DNA of 64,000 nucleotides from Streptomyces sennicomposti (GCF_019890635.1 NZ_JAIOAB010000029.1:20482-84481), one strand, 5' to 3'; counted from the stretch's first letter, positions 8,475 through 15,828 are shown. Numbers and translations are program-made. The notes: generated by a model not told the origin, from the letters alone.

Positions 8475-8490
8475 TGTACCAACAAGTTGA
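8475..8490. promoter_or_regulatory. Right arm of the 16-bp operator inverted repeat
   Basis: TGTACCAACAAGTTGA is the exact reverse complement of 8409-8424 and ends 22 bases before the GntR start codon. Bound by the regulator it could repress both its own gene and the divergent rep-side transcript. A partial third half-site, GTACCAACA, occurs inside the gene at 8530-8538. Confidence 0.65.
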
Positions 8491-8512
8491 CCGGGTGCGT
8501 CATGATGGGGGT

Positions 8513-9286
8513 ATGAGCAAGCAGCCGAAGTACCAACAGGTGGCGGACGCCCTGCGCCGCGACATCGACAGCGGGACGTACGAGCCAGGTGCGCGGCTGC
8601 CCTCGGAGAGCGACCTGATGGCACGCTTCGACGCTTCCAGGAACACGGTTCGATCAGGTCTGAATGTGCTGGTGAGCCAAGGGCTGATCTCGTCCAGCCA
8701 GGGTCTTGGGTACGCGGTCCGGAAGCACGAGGTGTTCGAGCTGAACGCCTCTCGCTTCGAGAACCTGACGTTTCCTCAGAACGGTGACGCCTACTCGACG
8801 GACGTTACGAACGCTGGCCGCCGGCCGCATCAGACCTTTCGGGTCGAGCTGACCACCGCGCCTGAATACGTAGCTCAGCGACTGAAGGTCGATGCCGGAT
8901 CAAGGACGGTCCTACGGTTCTGTCACCGGTTCGTTGATGACGTGCCGTGGTCCACTCAGGCCACGCACTACCCGGAATGGCTGATCGAGCAGGCGCCGCG
9001 ACTCACCGAGCCGGGCGACATTGCTGAAGGCACCACGCGATACCTGACAAGCCTTGGCATCGAGCAGGTCGGGTACGCAGACGAGATCGCTACGAGGATG
9101 CCGACGCCAGAGGAGGCCCGTCTCCTGGACATCGCTCCCGGCGTACCTGTCTTGCTGTGGACACGCACTGGCTACTCGACGGAGAAGCCCATACGGTGCA
9201 CGATCACTACCCTGCGAGGCGACCTGAACCGCATGAACTACGAGATCGGCGATCTCTCGGCCCGAGACGAGAACGAGTCCCAGTGA
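8513..9286 (+). CDS. GntR/HutC-family transcriptional regulator (KorSA-like)
   Basis: A 257-residue regulator with an N-terminal GntR winged helix (KYQQVADALRRDIDSGTYEPG, LPSESDLMARFDASRNTVRSG, residues ~5-70) and a C-terminal UTRA effector-binding domain (~90-245). In pSAM2-type elements a GntR-family repressor of this kind (KorSA) controls replication and transfer functions. The ATG at 8513 was chosen over one 39 bases upstream because it opens the conserved domain at the normal distance. It is divergent from the rep operon across an operator-rich 190-bp gap and overlaps the next gene (GTGA). Its base composition is less GC-rich than the chromosome. Confidence 0.93.
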   Translation: MSKQPKYQQVADALRRDIDSGTYEPGARLPSESDLMARFDASRNTVRSGLNVLVSQGLISSSQGLGYAVRKHEVFELNASRFENLTFPQNGDAYSTDVTNAGRRPHQTFRVELTTAPEYVAQRLKVDAGSRTVLRFCHRFVDDVPWSTQATHYPEWLIEQAPRLTEPGDIAEGTTRYLTSLGIEQVGYADEIATRMPTPEEARLLDIAPGVPVLLWTRTGYSTEKPIRCTITTLRGDLNRMNYEIGDLSARDENESQ

Positions 9287-9846
9287 TAATCACCCCCGCC
9301 GTCCCGGACGATCTGACCGCACTCCTGGCGTTCCGCGAAGAGGCAGCCTCTTGGATCAGTGAGTTGGGAAGCGACCAGTGGAGCCGCCCCTATCCCGCGG
9401 ATCGCCTCATGGCCACAATCGAGGCCGGGACGGTGTTCATGGTGCGAGACGGGGAGACGACTGCCGCCACGATCACTCTCACGCCAGAGGCGGAGGAAGG
9501 GTTGTGGTCCGAGGAGGAACTGTCCGAGCCGTCGATGTTCATCAACAAGCTGACGGTGTCCCGCCTGTACGCCGGCCAGAACCTCGGCGGCCGACTTCTT
9601 GACTGGGCAGGAGACCGAGCGTTCCGGTCATCGGCCAAGTGGCTACGCCTTGACGCATGGACGACCAATGAGGCCCTACAGCGCTACTACCTGCGCCATG
9701 GGTTCCAGCATGTTCGGACCGTCCGTGAAGGCAGCGCCGTTAACGGAGGCCCGCGTGTCTCAGGGTGGCTCGCCCAAAGAGAGGCACAGCCTGCCGATCA
9801 CGGCTTCGCAGACCAGACGCCTGCCCCCGCGCCACTCGCCAGGTAG
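9283..9846 (+). CDS. GNAT-family N-acetyltransferase
   Basis: A 187-residue acyltransferase of the GNAT fold, which moves an acetyl group from acetyl-CoA to an amine; the substrate is unknown. The acetyl-CoA-binding motif A is visible as LTVSRLYAGQNLGGRLLDWA at about residues 90-110, and the motif B-like YYLRHGFQHV region follows near 137. The GTG start at 9283 overlaps the stop of the GntR gene, so the two are translationally coupled. GntR-GNAT pairs are common in Streptomyces integrative elements. The last ~25 residues are Pro/Ala-rich and may be unstructured. Confidence 0.9.
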   Translation: MIITPAVPDDLTALLAFREEAASWISELGSDQWSRPYPADRLMATIEAGTVFMVRDGETTAATITLTPEAEEGLWSEEELSEPSMFINKLTVSRLYAGQNLGGRLLDWAGDRAFRSSAKWLRLDAWTTNEALQRYYLRHGFQHVRTVREGSAVNGGPRVSGWLAQREAQPADHGFADQTPAPAPLAR

Positions 9847-10192
9847 CGGTTACAGGTTTCTCTACCTCATCAAGCCCCGGCTGCGCTCCGCTCCGCCGGG
9901 CGCGCTTCCCGGCTCCGCTCCGCGCGCCGCTCCTGCCTTCGGCCCGCTCCGCGCGGGCTGCGCCGACGCGCGCCCTGGTGAGGGTTGGCCGGCGGCATGA
10001 GGTCAGAACACGTCGTGGCTGGGGCGGTCGGCTCCACGGCTTTAGGCAGCCACTTTGGGGCGAGCCTCTAAGATCATGGCCCCAACGTCGTGCTTTACCG
10101 GGCAGGTCCACAGACTGCCCGACGCGCCGCAAGCTTACGGGGCCATGATCACTCGCCCCAAAGCAGCTCCAGCCCAAAGCCGCTCCGCCGAC
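9847..10192. other. Non-coding stretch of the element with strong secondary structure
   Basis: No gene was recognised in this 346-bp stretch. The first third (about 9880-9970) is a run of short CTCCGC/GCGC motifs of extreme GC content. The last part holds the nested inverted repeats described at 10053-10163. Confidence 0.5.
10053..10163. repeat. Nested inverted repeat, possible replication origin or transfer locus
   Basis: CTTTGGGGCGAG (10053-10064) pairs perfectly with CTCGCCCCAAAG (10152-10163). GATCATGGCCCC (10072-10083) pairs perfectly with GGGGCCATGATC (10139-10150). A third stem inside, CGGGCAG (10099-10105) with CTGCCCG (10115-10121), has the loop GTCCACAGA. The 111-base structure is flanked only by non-coding DNA. 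The assignment to an origin is inference from the presence of a rolling-circle Rep. Confidence 0.6.
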
Positions 10193-10753
10193 CTAGTCCG
10201 GACTCTGAACCAGCTCTTTGGGTTGGCCGGATAGATCGCCACCTACGATTCCCAGATCATCCCGCATGGCACTTAGAAGATCTCGGTAGGCGTTCTCAAG
10301 CCCTTGCGCAAAGCTGTCCTTATTCTCCTCAGACCGCTGCTGATCAGGCAGGCACACGCTGGAGGCCCCGAACCACATCCACACTCCCCGAGCGTCGGCA
10401 GCGACCTTCCGCGACCCAAGCAGCTCCATCTCGGCGATGAGCCGTTCGGCATCGCGCGTGAAGGCTTGGACGTCTGGGGCCGCCGCTGGAGGGATCTCCG
10501 GAGAGTAGCGAAGGTGCCTCACGTAGGGACGCCAGGTGCTGACGAGGCCCAGATACTCGGTGAACACCCTCTGCCTCTCGCTGGCCCAGCGATGCCGATC
10601 CTCTCGCTCCCAGCGCTGCTGTTCCCTCTCAATCTCGCGCACCCAACGAGCGTCATCACGTCGAGCAAGCACACGCTGACCCACGACAACGCCGGTAGCT
10701 CCGAGCGCTCCGCTTGATCCGAACTGAATCAAGGCCATCCACCATGCCGTCAT
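10193..10753 (-). CDS. Small membrane-anchored protein of unknown function
   Basis: A 186-residue protein if translation begins at the ATG at 10753 (MTAWWMALIQFGSSG). That start gives an N-terminal hydrophobic helix of about 25 residues (LIQFGSSGALGATGVVVGQ) followed by a positively charged stretch. Another ATG at 10786 would add 11 residues. The rest is cytoplasmic-looking and helical, rich in Arg, Glu and Trp (EIEREQQRWEREDRHRW). No domain was recognised; similar single-helix proteins are widespread hypothetical proteins in streptomycetes. It reads towards the nested inverted repeat and lies inside the right attachment site. Its lower GC content agrees with the element and not with the backbone. 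Confidence 0.75.
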   Translation of the reverse strand: MTAWWMALIQFGSSGALGATGVVVGQRVLARRDDARWVREIEREQQRWEREDRHRWASERQRVFTEYLGLVSTWRPYVRHLRYSPEIPPAAAPDVQAFTRDAERLIAEMELLGSRKVAADARGVWMWFGASSVCLPDQQRSEENKDSFAQGLENAYRDLLSAMRDDLGIVGGDLSGQPKELVQSPD

Positions 10754-10960
10754 GCCCTGAAGGTACGGCGAGCCCTGGACACGCATGTGAGATCTGAGGA
10801 GGATCTGAGCCCGAACCGCTCGCCCAAGCCCGCCGGGCCGTCCCCGGGCCGTCCGAGGCCGCACAACGACGACCAACGCTGACAACCACCGACGGCTAAG
10901 TCGCAGGTCGCAGCGTTGATCGTCTACAAGGCCCCAGGTCAGCGGACCGACCCGGCACTT

Positions 10961-10974
10961 CTTCGGGTACTGAG
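10961..10974. repeat. attR candidate (14-bp direct repeat, right copy)
   Basis: CTTCGGGTACTGAG, identical to 4836-4849. It coincides with the first unit of a degenerate 20-bp tandem repeat that continues to the right, presumably the original DNA downstream of the CAP gene. Confidence 0.75.
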
Positions 10975-11100
10975 GCGGGGCTTCGATCACTGAGGCGGGG
11001 CTTCGGTCACCCTGGCCGGGCTTCGGTCACCGAGGCCGAGGCCGGTCGGCTGCTGAAGGCCGGTCGCCGCTCAGGCCGGTCGGCTGATGAAGGCCGTCGG
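10961..11100. repeat. Degenerate short tandem repeats
   Basis: Four imperfect 20-bp units begin CTTCGGGTAC, CTTCGATCAC, CTTCGGTCAC and CTTCGGTCAC up to about 11040. They are followed by units built on AGGCCGGTCGGCTG to about 11100. No coding capacity was recognised. Confidence 0.6.
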
Positions 11101-11120
11101 TCGTCGGGAACGCTGTCGTT

Positions 11121-11150
11121 CGGTGAGCGCTGTCTGTCGGTGAGCGCTGT
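11121..11150. promoter_or_regulatory. Direct repeats upstream of the HxlR gene
   Basis: CGGTGAGCGCTGT occurs twice, at 11121-11133 and 11138-11150, spaced 17 bp start to start, just before the HxlR start codon. Each copy contains the palindrome AGCGCT. They may bind the HxlR regulator itself. Confidence 0.45.
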
Positions 11151-11169
11151 GCTCGCGTACGCTGCTCGT

Positions 11170-11565
11170 ATGAGCGGCACGCAGGAACGCATCGAGGCGC
11201 CGGACCTCCCCTACGACGTGTTCGCCAAGGCGTGCCCCTCGCGCGGGACGCTGGAGCACGTCACCGGGCGCTGGGGCGCGCTGACCGTCGGGGCGCTGCA
11301 CGAGGGCTCGCTGCGGTTCAACGAGTTGCGCCGCCGCGTCGACGGCGTGAGCGAGAAGATGCTGTCGCAGACGCTTCAGGCGCTGGAGCGGGACGGCCTG
11401 GTGCACCGTGAGGCGCGGCCGACGAACCCGCCGCGCGTCGACTACGAGCTGACCCCGCTCGGGCACGCGGTGGCCGAGCGGCTGCTGGCCCTCATCCACT
11501 GCGTGGAGGGCCGGATGGACGAGGTGCTGGCCGCCCGCGAGCGCTACGACGCCCGCCGGGCCTGA
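11170..11565 (+). CDS. HxlR-family transcriptional regulator
   Basis: A 131-residue winged-helix regulator starting MSGTQERIEA. The HxlR signature is clear: CPSRGTLEHVTGRWGALTVG with the N-terminal Cys, then LRFNELRRRVDGVSEKMLSQ, the recognition-helix region, and VDYELTPLGHAVAERL in the wing. The N-terminal Cys (about residue 21) is the residue that senses electrophiles or oxidants in several family members. No partner enzyme gene lies next to it; it is followed by convergent mutM. Direct repeats upstream suggest autoregulation. Confidence 0.93.
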   Translation: MSGTQERIEAPDLPYDVFAKACPSRGTLEHVTGRWGALTVGALHEGSLRFNELRRRVDGVSEKMLSQTLQALERDGLVHREARPTNPPRVDYELTPLGHAVAERLLALIHCVEGRMDEVLAARERYDARRA

Positions 11566-11700
11566 CGACTACGCGGCTCTGTCCCGACGGCTACGCGGCT
11601 CGGGCACGACGACCGCGCAGTCCGGGCCTGGCGACCGCGAGGCCCGCGCCCCGCTCGCGCGGCCCGCGCCTCGCCGCGGGGTCCGGGCCCCGTCCGCACC

Positions 11701-12579
11701 TCAGACCCGGCCGCCCGCCGCCGGGCGGAGGCGGGGCGTGGGCTGGCACTTCGGGCAGTAGTGGCTGGAGCGGTTCATCCAGGGGCGGCGGCGCATCGGG
11801 GTGGCGCAGCGGCGGCAGGGCAGGCCCTCGCGGCCGTAGGCGTCGAGCGAGCGGTCGAAGTAGCCGGACTCGCCGTTGACGTTGACGTACAGGCTGTCGA
11901 AGCTGGTGCCGCCGACGGCGAGGGCCTCGTTCATCACGTCCCGGACGTGGCCGAGGAGTTCGGCGGTGCGGGGGCGGGTGAGGGTGGCGGTCGGACGCTC
12001 GTAGTGCAGCCGCGCCCGCCACAGCGCCTCGTCGGCGTAGATGTTGCCGACGCCGCTGATCAGCGACTGGTCGAGCAGGGCGCGCTTGATGGTGGTGCGC
12101 TTGCGGCGCAGCGCCCGGTGGAAGGCCTCGTCGTCGAACAGCGGGTCGAGGGGGTCGCGGGCGATGTGCGCGATGACGTCGGGCAGCCCGTCGGGCCCGG
12201 TCTCGTGCAGCGAGAGGCCGCCGAAGGTGCGCTGGTCGACGAAGCGGAGTTCGGTGCCGTCCTCGTCGGCGAAGCGGACGCGGATGCGCAGGTGCTTCTC
12301 GGCGGCCGCCTCCCGCGGCTGGACCAGGAGCTGGCCGCTCATGCCGAGGTGGGCGAGGATCGCCTGGTCGCTGTCGGCCAGCGGCAGCCACAGGTACTTG
12401 CCGCGGCGGCTGGGCGTGCCGACGCGGTGGCCGATGAGGCGGCGCGCGAAGTCGTCCGGGCCGGCCAGGTGCCGGCGCACGGCGCGCGGGTGCAGCACCG
12501 CGACCTCGGCGACGGTCCGCTGGGCGACCCACCGCTCCAGTCCGCGCCGTACGACCTCGACCTCGGGCAACTCGGGCAT
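11701..12579 (-). CDS. mutM: Formamidopyrimidine-DNA glycosylase (Fpg)
   Basis: Bifunctional base-excision repair enzyme that removes 8-oxoguanine and formamidopyrimidines and cleaves the abasic site. The start MPELPEVEVVRRGL gives the catalytic Pro2 after Met removal, which fixes the ATG at 12579. Other marks are Lys61 in RRGKYLWLPL, the HLGMSGQL segment, the helix-two-turn-helix SGVGNIYADEALW, and the C-terminal zinc finger CRRC...CPKC, ending soon after. At 292 residues it is slightly longer than the usual ~270-285. It lies downstream of rnc on the same strand, in the normal Streptomyces order. Confidence 0.97.
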   Translation of the reverse strand: MPELPEVEVVRRGLERWVAQRTVAEVAVLHPRAVRRHLAGPDDFARRLIGHRVGTPSRRGKYLWLPLADSDQAILAHLGMSGQLLVQPREAAAEKHLRIRVRFADEDGTELRFVDQRTFGGLSLHETGPDGLPDVIAHIARDPLDPLFDDEAFHRALRRKRTTIKRALLDQSLISGVGNIYADEALWRARLHYERPTATLTRPRTAELLGHVRDVMNEALAVGGTSFDSLYVNVNGESGYFDRSLDAYGREGLPCRRCATPMRRRPWMNRSSHYCPKCQPTPRLRPAAGGRV

Positions 12580-12596
12580 GACTCCCCCGCACTGAC

Positions 12597-12664
12597 TCGA
12601 CCTGTCGATCTGCTCGACCTGTGGACTCGCTCGATCTGTGGATTTGTTCGACCTGTGGACTTGA
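12597..12664. repeat. Four 17-bp tandem repeats between rnc and mutM
   Basis: Units at 12597-12613, 12614-12630, 12631-12647 and 12648-12664 follow TCGACCTGTGGACTCGC with a few changes. Three of the four contain TCCACAG-like cores on the minus strand. They lie in the leader of mutM. Confidence 0.8.
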
Positions 12665-12784
12665 TGGGGCATGCGCCGAGCGCCCGCCCCGGGTGCGGGA
12701 CGGGCGCTCGGAACGTGCTCGCCGCTACGGCCGCAGGGCCGTGGCGGTCGCCGTGCCGCGCCGGACGGTGCCGGGCGGACGGCG

Positions 12785-13597
12785 TCAGGCGGAGGCCGGC
12801 GCCTGGTCGGCGCCGTTGTCGCCGGCGGCGGACTCGGCCGCCTTGGCGCGTTCGTCCGCAGCGGCCTTGATGGCCCGCCAGGCGGACTCGGCGGCCTGCT
12901 GCTCCGCCTCCTTCTTGCTGCGGCCGGTGCCGGTGCCGTACGAGACGCCTCCGACGCGGGCGGCAGCAGTGAAGGTCTTCTCGTGGTCGGGGCCGGTCTC
13001 CGTGACCAGGTACTCGGGGACGCCGAGCCCTTCGGTCGCGGTGAGCTCCTGGAGGGACGTCTTCCAGTCCAGGCCGGCTCCGAGGTTCGAGGACTTCTCG
13101 ATCAGCGGGTCGAACAGGCGGTGCACCAGTTCGGAGGCCGCGTCGAGGCCCTGGTCGAGATAGACCGCGCCGATCACCGCTTCAAGGGTGTCGGCGAGGA
13201 TGGACGCCTTGTCCCGGCCGCCCGTGCCCTCTTCACCGCGGCCGAGCCGGATGAAGGCGCCCAGGTCGAGGCCGCGGCCCACTTCCGCCAGCGCACGCGA
13301 GTTGACCACCGCGGCCCGCAACTTGGCCAGCTGGCCTTCGGGCAGGTCGGGGTGGGTGCGGTACAGCGTGTCCGTGACGACGAGACCGAGGACGGAGTCA
13401 CCGAGGAACTCCAGCCGCTCGTTCGTCGGCAGGCCGCCGTTCTCGTACGCGTAGGAACGGTGGGTCAGCGCACGCACCAGAAGGGCGGACTCGAGCCGGT
13501 AGCCGAGCCGCCCTTCCAGAAGCGTGTGGGACGAGGCGGTGTTGTCCGATGGGCCACTCCCGGCAGCGCGGGGAGAGTTCTTCTTCGCCGTGGACAC
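12785..13597 (-). CDS. rnc: Ribonuclease III
   Basis: Double-strand-specific endoribonuclease that matures rRNA and controls mRNA; in S. coelicolor the orthologue (AbsB) affects antibiotic production. The RNase III signature NERLEFLGDSVLGLVV lies at about residues 59-74 with the catalytic acidic residues, followed by RDKASILADTLEAVIGAVYLD. A dsRNA-binding domain occupies about 185-255 (DWKTSLQELT to SKKEAEQQAA). The GTG at 13597 has a GAGAGG ribosome-binding site at good spacing, and a second GTG four codons upstream is possible. The C-terminus is an Ala-rich tail. It lies 19 bases after rpmF, in the conserved DUF177-rpmF-rnc-mutM cluster. Confidence 0.96.
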   Translation of the reverse strand: MSTAKKNSPRAAGSGPSDNTASSHTLLEGRLGYRLESALLVRALTHRSYAYENGGLPTNERLEFLGDSVLGLVVTDTLYRTHPDLPEGQLAKLRAAVVNSRALAEVGRGLDLGAFIRLGRGEEGTGGRDKASILADTLEAVIGAVYLDQGLDAASELVHRLFDPLIEKSSNLGAGLDWKTSLQELTATEGLGVPEYLVTETGPDHEKTFTAAARVGGVSYGTGTGRSKKEAEQQAAESAWRAIKAAADERAKAAESAAGDNGADQAPASA

Positions 13598-13616
13598 GGT
13601 GCCTCTCACCAGCCGC

Positions 13617-13790
13617 TCAGACCTCGAGGACCTGGCGCTTGTTGTAGGTGCCGCAAGACGGGCACGCGATGTGCTGCAGCTTGGGCTCGTGGCAGCGCTC
13701 GCACGCCACCAGGGTGGGGACCGCAGCCTTCCACTGCGACCGGCGGTGGCGCGTGTTGCTGCGCGACATCTTCCGCTTCGGAACAGCCAC
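13617..13790 (-). CDS. rpmF: 50S ribosomal protein L32
   Basis: A 57-residue ribosomal protein beginning MAVPKRKMSRSNTRHRRSQW. Four cysteines at positions 30, 33, 43 and 46 (CERC, CPSC) make this the zinc-binding form. The GTG at 13790 begins two bases after the DUF177 stop, so the two are co-transcribed and probably coupled, as in most bacteria. Confidence 0.97.
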   Translation of the reverse strand: MAVPKRKMSRSNTRHRRSQWKAAVPTLVACERCHEPKLQHIACPSCGTYNKRQVLEV

Positions 13791-13792
13791 GG

Positions 13793-14446
13793 CTACTTCT
13801 CCTGCTTCTCGTCGACGCGCGCTGATCGAGTCGCGTCGCCGCTCATCTCGTCCTTCTCGCCGTCTTCGAGTGAACCGGCGAGTCCCTGCAAAGCCGCCCA
13901 ACGGATGTCGACGGCGTCGTGGTGGTGGTCCGGGTCGTCCGCGAGCCGCGCTCCGCACTCGGAGCACAGGCCCGGACAGTCGTCCTGGCACACCGGCTGC
14001 ATCGGCAGTGCGAGCACCACCGCATCGCGCAGCAGAGGTTCGAGGTCGAAGAGTCCGTCCTCGAGGAAGAACCTGTCCTCGTCGTCCTCGGCGTCGTCGC
14101 CCGGTTCCGCGATCACACGGCCCCGGTCGTCGGCGTCAGGGTACGAGAACAGTTCCTGGAAGTCCGCTTCGAGCTCCAGCCCGACCGGCTCCAGACACCT
14201 TACGCACTCCCCCTCGGCCCGTGCACGGGCGGTGCCTGTGACGAGCACCCCTTCCATGACCGACTCGAGCCGGATGTCCAGCTCGACGGGGGCGCCTTCC
14301 GGCACCGCGATCACGGACTGGATACCGAGGTCCCGGGGGGCCGGGACCGTGCGGGTCAGGCGCTGCAGCGCACCAGGACGCCGCCCCAGCTCATGTGTGT
14401 CGAACACGAGAGGGTCGCGGTGGTCGAGGCGGGCGTTGTGAGCCAT
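13793..14446 (-). CDS. DUF177 (YceD) family protein
   Basis: A 217-residue member of the DUF177/YceD family, which nearly always precedes rpmF and in other bacteria is linked to 23S rRNA and ribosome assembly. The characteristic Cys motif CVRCLEPV lies at about residue 85 and the second cluster CQDDCPGLCSECG at about 155-170. Start ATG at 14446 gives MAHNARLDHRDPLVFDTHEL. The C-terminal tail is highly charged. It heads the DUF177-rpmF-rnc-mutM run. Confidence 0.93.
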   Translation of the reverse strand: MAHNARLDHRDPLVFDTHELGRRPGALQRLTRTVPAPRDLGIQSVIAVPEGAPVELDIRLESVMEGVLVTGTARARAEGECVRCLEPVGLELEADFQELFSYPDADDRGRVIAEPGDDAEDDEDRFFLEDGLFDLEPLLRDAVVLALPMQPVCQDDCPGLCSECGARLADDPDHHHDAVDIRWAALQGLAGSLEDGEKDEMSGDATRSARVDEKQEK

Positions 14447-14673
14447 TCCTGCTTTCGGTTTCCGAGCTAGGAGGGACGCGGCCTGGGTCGGTGTCTCCCG
14501 GGCAGCGCGGATCGCGGACGTACACGCGACCGAAGAGCCAGGATACTGGACCTTTCGCTCTCGTCCCAATCCGGCCCCGGCCGGCCGTGCGGCGCCCGTG
14601 TCCGGCGGGCGCGCGGGCGGTGTGCGCGGCCCGTCTGCAAGCCGCGTGCGCCCGGTGCGCGCCCCCTGGTGGC

Positions 14674-15828
14674 TTACAGCCCGCGGCCCTGTTCGTACGC
14701 CCGCAGCTGTTCGGCGCTGATCATGCTGGTGTCGAAGAGGCTGGTCTCGTCGAGCGCGTAGCCCGGCTGGGAGTGCTGGGGCTGCTGCGCCTGGTGGTCC
14801 TGCTGTCCGTCGTGGCTCTGCTGGGCGTGCTGGGCCTGGTTCGGGTCGTACCCGGGCTGCTGCCCGGTGTCGTAGCCCTGGTACGGGTCGCCGGCCGCCG
14901 TCCCGTAGCCGGTGGCGGCGTAGGGGTCGGGCTGCTGGGACTGCTGGTAGCCGTACGGGTCCTGCTGGGGGTCGTAGCCCTGGTAGCCGTACGGGTCGCT
15001 CTGCCCCGGCTGCTGGTAGCCGTAGGCGGGCTGGGGCTCGTACTGCGGCTGGGGCGGGGCGGCCGGGCGCTCGGGGGCCGGGGCGGCGGCGGTGCGAGGC
15101 GAGGGGGCGTCCGAGAGGTCGGCGAGGCCGGCCAGGTAGTCGGCGTCGCTGGAGTGCTGGACGGTGCTGGTGTCGTCGGCCAGCGCGCCGAGCTCGTCGG
15201 TGGCGATCCGGCCGTGCAGCTTCTGCCGGCCGCGGCCGACGGCCTCCAGGGTCTTGGCGAGGACCGCCTCGAAGGCGCCGAGCTTGGCGTCGACGTACTG
15301 GTCGGCGTCGCGCCGCAGGGTCTCCGGGTCGTGGCTGCGCTCGGGGGCGTCCTCGTCCTCGTAGCCGTTCTCGTCGAGGCCGGGGCCGGTGCCGAGCAGC
15401 TTCTCGCGGCCGCGGCCGACCGAGCCGAGGGTCTTGGTGAGGACGACCTCGAAGTTGGCCAGCTTGGAGTCGACGTAGTCGTCGGCCTCGGCGCGGATCT
15501 CCTCGGCCTCCTGGCGGGCCTCGGCGAGGATGCGGTCGGCCTCGGCCTGGGAGCGGCGGGCGATCTCGGTGCCGGAGACCAGGGAGCCGCGCTCGGCGTG
15601 CGCGGTCTCGATGATCCGTTCGGCCTCGCGGCGGGCCTCCTCGACCATCTGTTCGCGGTCGCCGATCAGTTCCCGGGCCTGCGCGAGCGAGCCGGGCAGC
15701 GCCTGGCGGACCTCTTCGAGCAGCGCGAGCAGCTCGGCGCGGTTGACCACGCAGGACGCCGACATGGGCATGGAACGGGCGCCCGAGACCGTGGCCACGA
15801 TCTCGTCGAGCTTCTTCTGCACGTCCAC
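14674..15828 (-). CDS. DivIVA-like coiled-coil protein with Gln/Tyr-rich tail
   Basis: A 384-residue protein resembling the SCO5569-type cell-division initiation proteins of Streptomyces. The N-terminal ~30 residues carry MDVQKKLDEIVATVSGARSM, then comes a long coiled coil at about 30-135 (LLEEVRQALPGSLAQARELI through EIRAEADDYVDSKLANFEVV). A second copy of the YVDAKLGAFEAVLAKTL segment appears near 175-195, so the core contains an internal duplication with GRGREKL/GRGRQKL ends. From about 250 the tail is Gln/Tyr/Pro-rich with repeats of the type DPYGYQ and ends in MISAEQLRAYEQGRGL. It is probably membrane- or septum-associated; the function is inferred from the family only. Confidence 0.85.
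   Translation of the reverse strand: MDVQKKLDEIVATVSGARSMPMSASCVVNRAELLALLEEVRQALPGSLAQARELIGDREQMVEEARREAERIIETAHAERGSLVSGTEIARRSQAEADRILAEARQEAEEIRAEADDYVDSKLANFEVVLTKTLGSVGRGREKLLGTGPGLDENGYEDEDAPERSHDPETLRRDADQYVDAKLGAFEAVLAKTLEAVGRGRQKLHGRIATDELGALADDTSTVQHSSDADYLAGLADLSDAPSPRTAAAPAPERPAAPPQPQYEPQPAYGYQQPGQSDPYGYQGYDPQQDPYGYQQSQQPDPYAATGYGTAAGDPYQGYDTGQQPGYDPNQAQHAQQSHDGQQDHQAQQPQHSQPGYALDETSLFDTSMISAEQLRAYEQGRGL

Larger units (their letters stand above)
4836..10974. mobile_element. Integrated element (AICE-like) without transfer genes, 6.1 kb
   Basis: A compact integrative element bounded by the direct repeat CTTCGGGTACTGAG at 4836-4849 and 10961-10974. The gene order int, xis, rep (translationally coupled, minus strand), then small proteins and a divergent GntR regulator, matches pSAM2-type actinomycete integrative elements. 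It sits exactly at the stop codon of the CAP gene, with the int stop only about 20 bp from the left repeat. Base composition in 8500-9850 and 10190-10760 is visibly less GC-rich than the flanks. No FtsK/TraB-like translocase or spread (Spd) gene is present, so it is either a degenerate AICE or a mobilisable mini-element. Confidence 0.85.

Noticed and set aside
9880..9970. CTCCGC-rich tract as a Streptomyces clt transfer locus
   Set aside because: There is no TraB in the element and the units are not regular 8-bp repeats; kept only as a note beside the nested inverted repeat.
12597..12664. Replication origin with DnaA boxes
   Set aside because: The cores match the DnaA consensus only partly, and no origin genes such as dnaA or dnaN are near; treated as a simple repeat array.
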